A DNA stretch of 64,000 nucleotides. Origin: Atriophallophorus winterbourni. Lineage: Eukaryota > Platyhelminthes > Trematoda > Plagiorchiida > Microphallidae. Each line of letters opens with the position of its first letter. Within the stretch, counting starts at the first letter, position 1. Shown piece after piece: positions 46,500-58,311 of this stretch. The notes under the pieces are model-generated. The model did not search any database. It was given only the letters and a program-made list of their open reading frames with translations, and was not told the DNA's origin. The stretch covers positions 62,001 to 126,000 of the forward strand of contig JACCGJ010024107.1 in NCBI GenBank assembly GCA_013407085.1, written 5' to 3'. The translations under genes and the position numbers were made by a program.

Positions 46500-49240
46500 A
46501 TAGGTTCTAAAAATGAGTGATTTTATAGCAAACCGTTTGATATGTGTGTAGTTACAATAATGGAATAAAACAAATTTTTAGAGCAACCATGAAACTGATC
46601 ATTTTCTTAGAACATTTGTGGCTGCGCTTGCTGAACGGATCCTGAACTATTTTAAACTTAAAAATGCAGCTGTGGTTGGTTTCAATGTTGTCACGGCCGG
46701 GGCTGTTTCGGAAATAAGCTCCAAATTTCAAAAATGCTCCAATGGCCCGCGTCTCATATAGCCTCTGACAACCAAGTCCAGCTCCTGACCTGCACATGTG
46801 GTCCTGTGTGACCCGGCGGAACTGCTTCTACTGACAGGAGAAAGGGCGATGGCGGCTGACCAGCGCCTCGAAACCAGCATGCTTCGAAAAGGTAAAGCTC
46901 ACTAGTCCATGAAGGCAGCCCTCCTTGAGGGAAGAAATCCCTTATATCAAACTTATACTGTCTTGGTGCAACATCCATTTATGGAAAAGGTTTCAAGAGT
47001 CAACCTCGAGGAAAATTCCGGAGCCAGATTCTCGTTAGGCATTGCGAAGTTTATTTAACTTCGTCTTGCCAGCTTCTGCGACGGCATCGTTTTTCGAACG
47101 TCTCAGCCTAGATGTTTCTTTGGTTCCAGTGGTGCTTTGGAGAGAAAGCGCTTACTGCATGGACAACTGCTAGTTCTTTATATTAAACTACCATGGCGTA
47201 CATCACAACGCACCAATGAAGAGGACACTCCATTCTGCTCATACGGAAAATAACACACGAAACAGCGAATACCGATTAACAGCTATGGCTCGACTGGCGT
47301 AGAGCTAAGCGCCTGGGGCTGCTTTTGACGTTAGGAGAGACTTTAAGGTGTCATTGAACGCCTACCGCCTGCCTCAATGTTGGCATCCCCCAGCCAATAA
47401 TGTTCCTTTTCGCCACGGTTTGCTATCCTTATTGGGTGCATGTGGATTACACATTAACCGACTATATTTTTGCGTACCAGCGAATCGAAATACCAAACAA
47501 CAAAAGTCATTTCGTAAACTTGTAACCTCGAACGTCCGATCCATGCTTCCAGGATTTTATGACGGAGTCTCGAATATCAGAGTGTTCCAAAAGTCCACCG
47601 TCATTAACAGTGAGCTAAAGAGGCACAATTTCGATGTGGTTGCTCTTAAAGCGAAGCGATTACCAGACACTGGTGAGCTATCAGAAAGTGATTAAACATT
47701 CTTTTAAAAATAAGAGGTTTCGATAATTCTCGATTGCATGGAGATGGGTTTGCCGTGCTATACGACATTTTAGAAGCAACATGACCAAGCAGCAGCGGCA
47801 GAAAACGGATTTGGACTTTAAATATCAGGTGCATTACTGGTACTAATACGCTAAGCAACGTTAATGCACCAACGCTTTTTGCGACGCCTGTTGAAAAAAA
47901 AACGGTTTTTATCATAAACTCACAGCCGTCCTAAACAACGTGCCACAAAAATCCTGTGTAGTAACATTGGGTGATTTCAATGCCAGAGTTGTTGCAGATT
48001 ACGAGTCTTGGCCAAACTGTATCGGAAGGTTCGGTGTAAGTGGAACCGAAGAATTGAGCACAAAATTCCATTTTTGTGTCAGTAGCAATTTCTTCCAAAC
48101 AAAACCACAGCATAAATTCTCTTGAAAACAGCCTCGCTCCAATCATTGGTATCAGCTTCATCTCATTGCTGTTGAGCGAACTAATATACGAAGCGTGCTT
48201 ATCACCACATCATAATAGAGCGCAGACAGCGACACTGATGATTCACTAATCAATGCAAAACAGAAACTTATCCACACTAGTTTTCACCGCAACAAATAGT
48301 CTCCTAAGACTAGGATAGACGTCACTCGCATTTGCGAACCTAATCTAACTGCAGAATCGCGAAAGCCTTCACATACGAGTTTAACAATTCAGCCACACTT
48401 GAATCTGCTTCCCATAACTGGTAATTAAAAAAATCTGCATATGGAGAAACGTATTTCCACGTTTGGTCCGAAGATAGCTCGAACAAATGAGTGGTTCGGA
48501 GCAAACGCTTTTTAGATGACTGCAGCCCTGAATCATAAATGCTCAGCATTATTGAGGTTCAAAGGTATGCCAACATATGAGAACTTACGTCTTACAAGTG
48601 CAGCTAGAAATGAGGTTCAACAGACTGCAGGGCGAGGTGCAAATGTCCATTGGACTGAATCTAGCCTCAATATTAAAAAGCTGTGGATACCTGGAGTATT
48701 CAATGGATGAGATCAAGAGAGCCATTGGCCCAAACAAACTTAAAACGGCTCCCATTAAGTCTTTATATCTTGAGCCTAATGTAGACAACACTCAGCAGAT
48801 GGAAAGATGCGTAGAGCACTTCTTATCTCTCTGCTCTAGAGACAGTACGGTTCTACTGCATGCACTTGGAAATAACGAACGTTTGGCGACCATTGATGAG
48901 CTCTATAAGGCAATCGGCCGCTCAGCGAATGGGTAGGCCCCTGGTGACGACGTAGTTTTACCTAAGCTCAATAAATGCGGTTGATAAGCATTATTAAATC
49001 CTATTCAACATTTGATTCTGCAATGCAGGTAGGAGGTGGGTGTCCCACAATAGAATCAAGACACAAATATCATAACGCTACTAAAGAATAAGTGTGACAG
49101 AGGCGAGTGCAACAATTACAGAGGAATCGATCTTTTGAATGATGTAGTCAAATTGTTTGCTAAAGTTTTACATATCTAGCTGCAAGTTTTAGTTGATAGA
49201 ATTTGGTTTGAATCACAATGTGGCTCACGCCTGATAAATT
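46500..49240 (+). mobile_element. Decayed RTE retrotransposon (RTE-4)
   Basis: Core start near 46,680. The frame 47,348-47,695 holds the endonuclease N-terminus (LVTSNVRSMLPGF, then ELKRHNFDVVALK). 47,940-48,125 holds VTLGDFNARVVADYESW. 48,516-48,936 holds the linker. Truncated before the RT catalytic box, as in RTE-3. From about 48,170 it is nearly identical to RTE-3 at 39,690 onward. Confidence 0.82.
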
Positions 49241-51332
49241 CCTTCAGTTTCCCATTAATGTTCTGTTTCATTATATTGTTTAGGAGTAAAAGTTAATTGA
49301 ATCGTTATAGATGATTAAATCTTTATAGGTGAAGGTTACGTTGTATAATTTATTGTCTTCCACACTCGCACAATCGTTCATGCTTGTGAGCAGCTTTCAC
49401 TGACAGGACGACCTTTTATATCCAAACCGAAAGCAATAAACCAGTGTACCGTGTAATGTAGGGAATTTCGCTGAATTCCCATTAGCAATGTGAAAAACAT
49501 ATCGTATGTTGGTGAAAATGATCATGCTAAGGTTTTGTCGTGTCTGTTAGTTTTAGTTTCAAGTAATGGTGCCACATTTTGCCGAAAAATAATATAATTT
49601 AATCTCGCGGAACGCTATACAATTAGAAACAATAATTTACTTTGTGTGAGCGAGCTAGTCAATTTGAACAATAAGCAGTTTAAAACTCGGAAATGCACAC
49701 TTTAGCACCATGGTTGATACACAGTATTTTATTTTTGAGAGCAAAGCATGTTACTTCGAAGAACGATGTTTTGCTTATCTTACATACGAAATCCGGACTG
49801 TAGGATCACGGTCTGAATGCGTATGAAGTAGTGAAAGTTTGATATAAGAAAACACCTTTGTTTGATAATGTTGGTTAGGATTTTCTAATCAATTCCGGGA
49901 CTATAGTTGGAATCGATTTGTCTGTTTTTCGAATCTGTTATAAATTTTACTGACCGTCCTCCCTTATTATTAACACAATATTTAACACCAAGATTTTGCG
50001 ATTCATGTAAAAATGCAATCATTCAGTAGCATACACCAAAGAACCATAAACAAGATACTTGAGAACAATCGAACTGGGATTAGGTGCCTAGACATGAAAT
50101 AAAACTGGAAGTCGTACACGCTAGTTTCCTCATTGCATTCAATGTTAAACATCGGGAAAAACTTCCTTTTAAATTATTCTGTTAACAAAGGCAAATAAGC
50201 ATACACTTCAAATGAACAAAACATTGAGAGTAGCTGCAATGAACATGGTATGGTAGAATACAAATCTGTTCAATTTTTTATAATTCCTATGGAATATAAC
50301 TCCTCCAGTTGAAAATGCAAATGACAGAGTCACGGAGGTATATATGCGTGCAACAATATCAAAAACAAACAACCTAAGTTAGGATTGCCTGTTGTTTTCA
50401 GTCAACAGTTATGCGGTATATAATCAGAATAAAACTTAGAAAAATCATAACAAAATTGCGTTAGTATGACACTGTTGCATGAGGTGGGCACGAACAACCT
50501 TTTTAATCACATGAGCTCACAATCATGTAGACCGGGTTTGAACACATGACCATGAACAAAAAGTCACATTTGCTCAGTTTCCATCATACAAACATATTCC
50601 GCAAAGTGTTTCGTTTTGCTAGCCTACATTGGGAAAGAACATTATTATCAGGATTAACATGTGCTTTAAATAGCGGAAGAAATCATGAAACTTCGCATGT
50701 ATAAACTATAGAAAATATGTCTAATCAAATCTCGAATAAAATAAGCGGTATAGTTTAAAACAACGAATGCAGTGAATACAATATTTTAAGCGTATCTTTA
50801 ATTTAAATCATACCAGCTTCATACATGCATGACATGTAATTTCCCAACTAATCATTGTTCGGAATTATGTATCGTCACCATAAAGCCTGAATATAATCCC
50901 ACAATTCAATAAAATTATTCGATGAATCGGTACACCCTCAATTCATCGCTGGACTGTCTACTTGTGAGAAGTACTCCGGGTGTTCCCATGTTGTGAACGT
51001 TTAATTGTGTTAAGGTATACCTGTGTTTAACTTCGTTAACTGTGTTAGATGTGTTACCTGATTGTTATCTGTTTTTGCTGCCTCTGTTATCTGTGTGCTA
51101 GCAAGATTATTTGGAATGCAATAATGCTTGAGTTGATTTATGTGTCTTCATAAGTATAGAAACATTGAAGTGAACCTTGAAAGACAAAACGGATTAATCT
51201 AACCCCCTGCCTAATAAAAAAATTTTGATATGATGTTTCCTCACCTCCTATGATGACATATATATGCATATTAAGAAAGATTAAGAAATAGAGAATCATT
51301 ATTTTATTGATGTTTTCAACTGTTTTTCCCAG
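49241..51332 (+). other. Intron before exon n4
   Basis: Pre-a segment (49,250-49,770) joined to the signal-peptide block (49,790-50,590; minus-strand second half open to the same terminal stop position), then the n-leading segment resembling 23,490-24,300. No exon seen. Confidence 0.45.
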
Positions 51333-51359
51333 ATAACGCTGCATCGGGACCATCAACAC
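51333..51359 (+). CDS. Micro-exon n4 (27 nt)
   Basis: CTGTTTTTCCCAG acceptor and GTAAGTAT donor. Encodes NAASGPST in phase; close to n1 (NVSSGPST) but without the sequon. Confidence 0.78.
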
Positions 51360-51796
51360 GTAAGTATATTAGACAGCGTCGGATGTCCTTTGTACGAATA
51401 ACCAGTATAAGCTCATGAGGTAACAAATACGTCGAATGCATTTCACCACATGTTCATGAACAAAAGGCACATTTGCATGCATTTCAATCAACCACACACA
51501 TCAAACGACATGTTTCGTGCTGTTTGCACTCATAAGGATAGGAATGAAAAATTATGGTCCGCATGCGCTTGATATATATGAAAAAGTATAAAAGAAATTC
51601 CGCTTGTATGCCACTGTTTGATACAGATACCTGTAAAATCATGTATTTTATAAGATAACAAAATTATGTTAAAAATATTAATATTTGTTTTATGCAACAA
51701 TGGTGGTTTCCTGATTCAGAAATTGGTACTATTGTTATTTTGCACAGTGAATTGACAACGAAATATATATCAAGATTTAAGTAAAACTTTAGCACA

Positions 51797-52303
51797 AATG
51801 CAATGTACATGGTATGGTAGAATACAAATCTGTTCAATTTTTATAAATCCTATGGAATATAACTCCTCCAGTTGAAAATGCAAATGACAGAGCCACGAAG
51901 GTAAATATGCGTGCAACAATATCAAAAACAAACAACCTATGTTAGGATTGCCTGTTGTTTTCAATCAACAGTTATGCGGTGTAAAATCAGAATAAAACTT
52001 AGAAAAATCATAACAAAATTGCGTTAGTATGACACTGTTGCATGAGGTGGGCACGAACAACCTTGTTAATCATATGAGCTCACAATCATGTGGACCGGGT
52101 TTGAACACATGACCATGAACAAAGAGTCACATTTGCTCAGTTTCCATCATACAAACGTATTCCGCAAAATGTTTCGTTTTGCTAGCCTACATTGGGAATG
52201 AACATTATTGTCAGGATTAACATGTGCTTTAAATAGCGGAAGAAATCATGAAACTTCGCATGTATAAACTATAGAACATATGTCTGATCAAATCTCGAAT
52301 AAA
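51797..52303. repeat. Local duplication of 50,235-50,740
   Basis: Direct repeat about 1.56 kb away, covering the end of the signal-peptide block. It ends exactly where the inverted RTE begins. Confidence 0.65.
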
Positions 52304-54350
52304 ATTGCCAAAATTGCCGGTATCCGCATTTTCTTGGATATTGAGGCTAACTTCAGTCCAATAGTCGTTTGCACAACGCCTTGCAGTCTGTTGGACCTTG
52401 TTTCCAGCTGCTCTTAGAAGACGTAAGTTTTCATCTGTTGCCATACCTCTGAACCACAAGAATGCTGAGCGTTTCTCATCCAGCACAGCAGTCATCTCAG
52501 AAGGGTTTGCTTCGAACCAGTTCCTCGTTCGAGCTTTCTTCGGAACGAAATTGGAAAGTTCAACTCGCTATATGGAGCTTTTTATCAATTACCAGTTTTA
52601 TGAAGCAGATTGAAGTGGGGTTGTCTTTTTAAACTCGTCCGTGAAGTCTTTTGCGAATCTTGCAGTTATATTAGGTTTGCACATGCGATTGACGTCAATC
52701 CTGGGCTAAGCAGACAATTTGGTGCGGTGAAATCGCATGTGGGGGAGCTTCAGTTTTGCAGAGACCAGTGATAGATCGGTATCGCAGTCTGCGCATTGAT
52801 ATGTTCTGGTGAGGAGCACGCTCCCTATATTAGTACGCTTAACAAGAATAAAATCAAGCTGATGCCAATGCTTAGAGCGAGGATGGTTCCAAGAGAATTT
52901 ATGCTGTGATTTTGTTTGAAAAATAAATTGTTATTGACACAAAGATTGAACTGTATGCATAATTCTGAAGAGCGTTGCCCATTTTCAGTGGTTTTACCTA
53001 CACCGAACCTTCCGAGACAGTTTCACCAAGACTCATAAACTTCACCAACTCTGGCATTAAAATCACCCAAAACCACTGCACAGTTTTTCTGTGGCACGTT
53101 TTTCAGGACGGCTGTGAGGTTATGATAGAAAGCGTCTTTTTCAGCAGGCGTCGCGGACAGCGTCGGTGCATAAACGTTGACCAACGTAATGGTACCAGTA
53201 ATGCCCCTCAGATTAAGAGTGCAAATCCGTTCGCTCCCGCTGCTGCTCTGTTCTGTGGCTTTTAATATGTCATCTCGCACGGCAAACTTAACTCCAAGCA
53301 GTCGAGGCTCATCGTAACCTCTCTTTTTCCAAAAGAATGTGTAATAACTTTCTGTTAGCTTACCAGTGTCTGGTAAGCCCGACTCTTGTTGAGCAGACAC
53401 GTCGACATTCAGCCGATTTAGCTCGTTGGTAATCACTCCGGCATTTCTAACGCCTCTGATATTCGAGACGTTGTCATAAAATCCTGGAAGCATGAACCGG
53501 ACGTTCCAGGTTCCAAGTTTCAGAACTGACACTTGTTGTTTGGCATTTCGATTCGCTGGTGCGGAGAAATACAGTCTGCTTGTCGGTTGATTCCTAATCC
53601 ACATGCACCCAGCGAGGATAACATACCGTGACGAGACACCACATTATTGACTGGGGGCTGCCCAGCTTGAGGCCGGCCGTAGCCGTCCAATGAGACGTGG
53701 AAGCCTGGTATCTGCTGTTCCCGTCTCATTTTCCGTAGAAGCGGAATGGAGTGTACTCTCCATTGGTGCGTTGTGATGTACGCCAGGGCAGTTGAATATG
53801 GAGAACTTGCTGTCGATCATGCAGCTAGTTCTCCCTTTCCACGGCACCACTGGAACCGAAGGAACAGCTAGACTGATACGTTTGGACAACGATGACGTCG
53901 CAGAAGCTGGCAGGACGAAGTTGAATGAACTTCGGACTGCTTAACGGGACTTCGGCTTCGGATTTTTCCTCGAGTTTGACTTCATGGAATAAAGAACTCC
54001 ACCTGCACGAAGCATGCTGGTTTTGCGGCGCCAGTCAGCCGCCTTCGCCCTTTCTCCTGTCAGTAGAAACAGTTCCGCCGGTTCACACAGGACCACGCGT
54101 GCAGGTCAGGAGCTGGACTTTGTTGTCAGCGGCTATAGGAGACGCTGGCCGTTGGAGCATTTTTGAACTTGGGAGCTTATCTTTAAAACCGCCCCGATCG
54201 TGACAACCTTATAACCAACCACAGTTTCATGGTTGCCCTAAAAATTTGTTTTATTCCTTTATTGTAACTACACATCTATCGAACGGTTCGCTATATAATC
54301 ACTCATTTTTGTATAAAAAGGTATTGCAAATCTGATTACCGAATATTCTG
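52304..54350 (-). mobile_element. Inverted, 3'-truncated RTE with best-kept endonuclease (RTE-5)
   Basis: On the minus strand it runs from the 5' flank (about 54,350), through the 5' region and endonuclease, to the linker (52,229-52,495 frame: KCSAF-like region, NLRLLRAAGNKVQQTARRC), then stops. RT and 3' end are absent. This copy is less decayed than the others and more GC-rich. It lies opposite to RTE-0 to RTE-4 and next to the segment shared with 2,346-2,760. Confidence 0.85.
53023..53604 (-). CDS. RTE endonuclease domain, uninterrupted (RTE-5)
   Basis: A 193-codon frame carries an almost complete APE-type endonuclease domain. LGTWNVRFMLPGF at about residues 32-44, glutamate-containing QQESGLPDTGKL at about 91-102, TLVNVYAPTLSATP near 157, and VVLGDFNARVGEVYESW at the end. 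The RTE endonuclease nicks target DNA for reverse transcription. The frame ends before the rest of the ORF, so it cannot support a whole element. It is the least damaged coding piece of any transposon here. Confidence 0.75.
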   Translation of the reverse strand: MWIRNQPTSRLYFSAPANRNAKQQVSVLKLGTWNVRFMLPGFYDNVSNIRGVRNAGVITNELNRLNVDVSAQQESGLPDTGKLTESYYTFFWKKRGYDEPRLLGVKFAVRDDILKATEQSSSGSERICTLNLRGITGTITLVNVYAPTLSATPAEKDAFYHNLTAVLKNVPQKNCAVVLGDFNARVGEVYESW

Positions 54351-55804
54351 CTGTTGGATCTATTTAAACGTGTTCCACTTCCAAGAAAATCACTGAATTA
54401 ATTATTATTTACCATTTTTTGTATAAATGGCTGCACTGAAATGATGAACAACGAAACTTCGTATTCTGGCTGGAAAGCGTCTTTTGTCCACCCCCTTCGG
54501 TTATTCTCATCAACGAATGTACATCACAAGCGCATGGTGTTTTATATTCTCCGCAGCATTTCGTCAAAAAGAGACCCATTTCAATTGTTCTACATCATAT
54601 GGAAAATGAATTTATATGTTGGTGATTGATTTGACAGAAATGGAGGCCAATATGCATTCATTTCTAAAACACCACATACGACATTTGAACTGAAGGATCA
54701 CGGTCTTAATGTGCTTAAAGTAGCGGAAGTTTGATATAAGGAAATGCCTTTGTATGTTAATGTTGGATACGTTTTTATAATCAATTACGGGCATATTTCC
54801 GAAATCAATTTGTCTGTTCTTTCATTCTAGTTTAAATTTTACTGACAGTCCTCCCACATCGATAACATTACATTTAACACCAAGCGTATCCGATTCATCT
54901 GAAAAAGCAATTCTTCAGCAGCATACGCCACACAACCATGAAACAAAATACTTGAGATCAATTGAACTAATATCACGTGCATAGACATGAAGTAAAACTC
55001 GAAGTCGTATACGTTACTATCCTTATTGCATTCAATGATATACATAGTGAAAAACGACCTTCTGAATTATTTTGTTAACAAAGGCAAATAATCATGCACT
55101 TTAAGGTGACAAAAACATTGAGAAAAACTGTAATAAACATGGTATGGTAGAATACAAATCTGGTCAATTTCTACAATTCATGTGGGATATACCAACTACT
55201 GGTTAAGTGTGAAATAAGAGAAACACGAATGTCCATAAAAAAGCATTATTGTCACAACAAAACACAATAAAAAAGTGCTTCCTGCAGTTTTCAGTCAAAC
55301 ATTATGCGGTGTAAGATCAGAATGCCCAGGAGATGAATACTTCAAAAAATCGAAAAAAAAATGCGTAAGTATGACGCGGTTGCGTGAGGTTGGTACGAAC
55401 AACCTGTTTAATCACATGAGCTCACAACCATGTGGGCCGGGTTTGAACACATAACTATGAACAAAAAGTCACATTTGCTTAGTTTCCATCATGCACACAC
55501 ATTCCACGAAGGGTGCCGATTTGTTAGCCTTTATTAGGAAAGAACATTTTTATCAGGATCAAGATGTTCATCAAATAGCGGAAGGAAAATCAATTTTATT
55601 GCACATCAATGAACTATAGAAAATAGGTCTAATTAAATCTCGAAAAAATAAGCGTTCTAGTTAAGGACGAACTACATAGTAAATAAAATATGTTAAGCTT
55701 ATCTTCTCTTTGAATGATGCGAGCGTCATACATGCATCGCATGTAAATTCCCAACTAATCATTGAGAACCATTATTTTCGTTATGTTATCAACTGTTTTT
55801 ACAG
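54351..55804 (+). other. Intron before exon n5
   Basis: 54,350-55,310 matches 2,346-3,380 in the same orientation. It includes the minus-strand signal-peptide region (54,839-55,045 frame: MSMHVILVQLISSILF..., frame altered relative to 2,848-3,051). About 55,320-55,790 is the n-leading segment. No plus-strand exon seen. Confidence 0.45.
54839..55000 (-). pseudogene. Decayed copy of the signal-peptide frame
   Basis: Starts at the homologous ATG with SMHVILVQLISSILF. An extra base relative to the 2,848-3,051 copy shifts the frame, giving AYAAEELL and an early stop at DCQ. The downstream half is still readable in the original frame (LSVKFKLE-stop). Confidence 0.4.
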
Positions 55805-55831
55805 ATAACGTTGCACCTGAATCATTACCAT
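55805..55831 (+). CDS. Micro-exon n5 (27 nt)
   Basis: CTGTTTTTACAG acceptor and GTAAGTAT donor. Encodes NVAPESLP in phase. Its last base T pairs safely with the CT start of the next exon (serine). Confidence 0.75.
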
Positions 55832-57045
55832 GTAAGTATATCATACAGCGTCGGATGTCGTTTGTGCGAATAACCAGTTTAAGCTCATGAGGTAACAAAT
55901 ACGTCGAATGATTTTATACACATGATCATAAACGAACATTTGCATACATTTCCGTCAATCACACAAATTGCCCAAAAGGTATCTTGCTGTTGGCACCGAT
56001 TAGGAAAGGACTCAAGGAACAGGGTCCACATGCGGTTGAAAAAGATGAAGACATATGAAAGAAATTGCGATTGTATGAAGTATATAACATAGATCATAGA
56101 TGAATTCTCGAATAAAATATGCGTTCTAATTAACGACAACCTCTGACTGAGAAATAGAGAGCCATCGCGTTTTGCAGGCGGAGCGTTGGTGCCATTATCA
56201 CTTCTTCGTGCACTTAGATCATTTTGGCAAATAAAATGAAAACCAAGTGGTTTATGAATAAGAACGATCGTGCATCCATAATGCTAACAAATATGAGCGT
56301 TATCAGAAAAAAACCGTTTTTGAATACCGTTTTACTCATGCAAGAGAAGAGTTCTAGTCGAGAAAAAGTAATATGATTAAGTGTTGGTCAACCCCCACCA
56401 CTAAAATTACCTTCATGTTTAATCGGCTATATTACGCGTAAGTTGTTTCACGTTTCGCGGGAATGACGACGCAGAATTGTCGATATTCCACAAATCAATA
56501 TGTGATTCTGCGTTGGAACAACGTGGTTCGTTGTAAATGTCTTGCGAAGCAGAGCAGTTGTTGAAACCCTCCCGATCGGACCATCTAATCGTTTTTTAGC
56601 TGAGTGCATAGACCTTTCATAATTTTTCCTTCCTCCTTCCAAACAGATAGTACATTCTCAATAATCCATTTATCATCTTCATTCAACCGTTATATTATAG
56701 CCAAAAAATAATCCCGTAAACTTGATCGATAAAGCGATACACACACTCTTTATTCGGCTCTCCTAATCTGAGCAGTACACGGGGTGTTACAATGTTGCGA
56801 AAGTTTACATGAGTTAAAGCTGCTATGCAGATTACTTTGATTTGTTTAATGTTGTAGTTAATTTGTTTCTTCATAACTGTCAAAACATTAATTAAAATGT
56901 TAAACGATTCAACTCATCGATCGTATCTCTTACTCAAAACATAATTTTATTTTTGGATGTAAGATCACATCAATGACTTCTGTGATTACATGCACTTGAA
57001 GTAACATTGATAATTTGATAATTGTTTTTTCCGTTATGTTTGCAG
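55832..57045 (+). other. Intron between n5 and the extended n exon
   Basis: Diverged duplicated intron: 56,140-56,460 resembles 26,350-26,700 and 56,680-57,040 resembles the n-leading segment. The minus-strand frame at 56,448-56,642 has no recognisable features. No exon seen. Confidence 0.4.
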
Positions 57046-57084
57046 CTGTTAATACACAAACGGATGATGTTGGAGCATTAGGAA
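57046..57084 (+). CDS. Micro-exon n6 (39 nt; acceptor shifted upstream)
   Basis: TATGTTTGCAG acceptor and GTAATT donor. Encodes VNTQTDDVGALG in phase. Alignment to the other n exons shows that the ancestral acceptor position, 12 bases inside, now reads CAC. The upstream TTTGCAG adds exactly 12 bases, keeping phase. Confidence 0.62.
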
Positions 57085-58284
57085 GTAATTTTTTGACAGC
57101 GCACCATGTATGCTTGTAACCTCATTTTTATGCAGTATCATATCATTAAGATCATTAACATCAATAACACCGTTTTTGCATTACCTTTATGGTAATCATC
57201 TTAAAGAGCAACACACCAGTATCATACATCAAAAATGAACAATGGCGATGCGAAGACACAGTGCTGATCCCAGTAAAGACCATTGCAAAATGCCACTAAT
57301 GATATGGAATTCATGGACAATACCCGTTTCACGTAAATTCAAATTTATTGCAATCCCAAACCGCTTCTCCTTTGTAACATAGCAGTATCTTAGCACAAGT
57401 AGAGTTAGTTAGCTAACGTTGTTTCGTAGACATTCACAATTCTTCCTATCAATAATATGTTCCATTTTATAATTCAAAAGTAAAAGGTATTCGAAATTGT
57501 ATAAAAGATTACGCAGGTAAAATTTAAAGTTGCATAATTTTGTAACTTTCACACACATCCAACCGGTCAGGCCTGTGAGCAAGTTTGAACGGCAGGACCA
57601 ATTTGTTTAAATCCAACCTGAAATAATTAAATCATTTTACCGAGCATTGCAGCGAATACTCAGTGGTGTACCTTCTATGAATTCCAAGTCGCAGTTCAAA
57701 AGAACCAGCGTATCGTGGATGAAGATGATCGTTCAAAGTTTTTTGCATGCTTGCTAAGAATATAGATGAGTTATGATGTGCTCTCTTGCAAAAACAGAGA
57801 ATAAAGTACACTCGCTGAACGTTAGACTGTTTGAAACATGAATGTCCTTTGTGTTCGTGAGCAAATCATGTGTACAGAAAGAATTTAACTCCTCAGATTT
57901 GAACCCTCTGGAACCATGATGAACGAAAATTCATATGTTCGATAAAGGAAAAACATTTTTGCTTTAATGAATATTGATTCGTTGGAACAGTTTAAATATA
58001 ATCTGTCGTTTAACCGCGTTTTACGTGGTAGTTCAGCGGTCGAAAAGAACTAGCAAAAAGTAGCAATGTATTATCGAGTAAAATGGTCAAAGCGATTTTA
58101 CAAAAAAAGGAGATTTACTGCAACTTCACTCTGCAGAACTTGATGCGAGTTCATTATGACAGTCAAAAGGAGGTTAACTCACCACATTTTTGTGAATATC
58201 AGTTATGGTATGTTCGTAAATCATCAGCTGACGCAAAGTGTAGGTCCATGATCAGAAATTTATTCTATTTTGTTCATTTTACAG
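57085..58284 (+). other. Intron between n6 and a3
   Basis: Diverged counterpart of 9,060-9,956. No exon seen. The frame 58,083-58,316 is chance, apart from its end, which is exon a3. Confidence 0.45.
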
Positions 58285-58311
58285 TTACCGGACCCAAATC
58301 AAGAAAACGAA
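58285..58311 (+). CDS. Micro-exon a3 (27 nt)
   Basis: TTCATTTTACAG acceptor and GTTAGTATT donor. Encodes TGPKSRKR in phase, very basic. Its core CCGGACCCAAAT aligns with a2. The nine extra bases relative to a1 and a2 keep phase. Confidence 0.7.

Larger units (their letters stand above)
42112..50590. repeat. Tandem block, right copy (about 8.5 kb)
   Basis: Direct repeat of 34,208-42,111, with exons b4 and c4 and RTE-4. It is longer because RTE-4 keeps the endonuclease part deleted in RTE-3. Confidence 0.75.
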
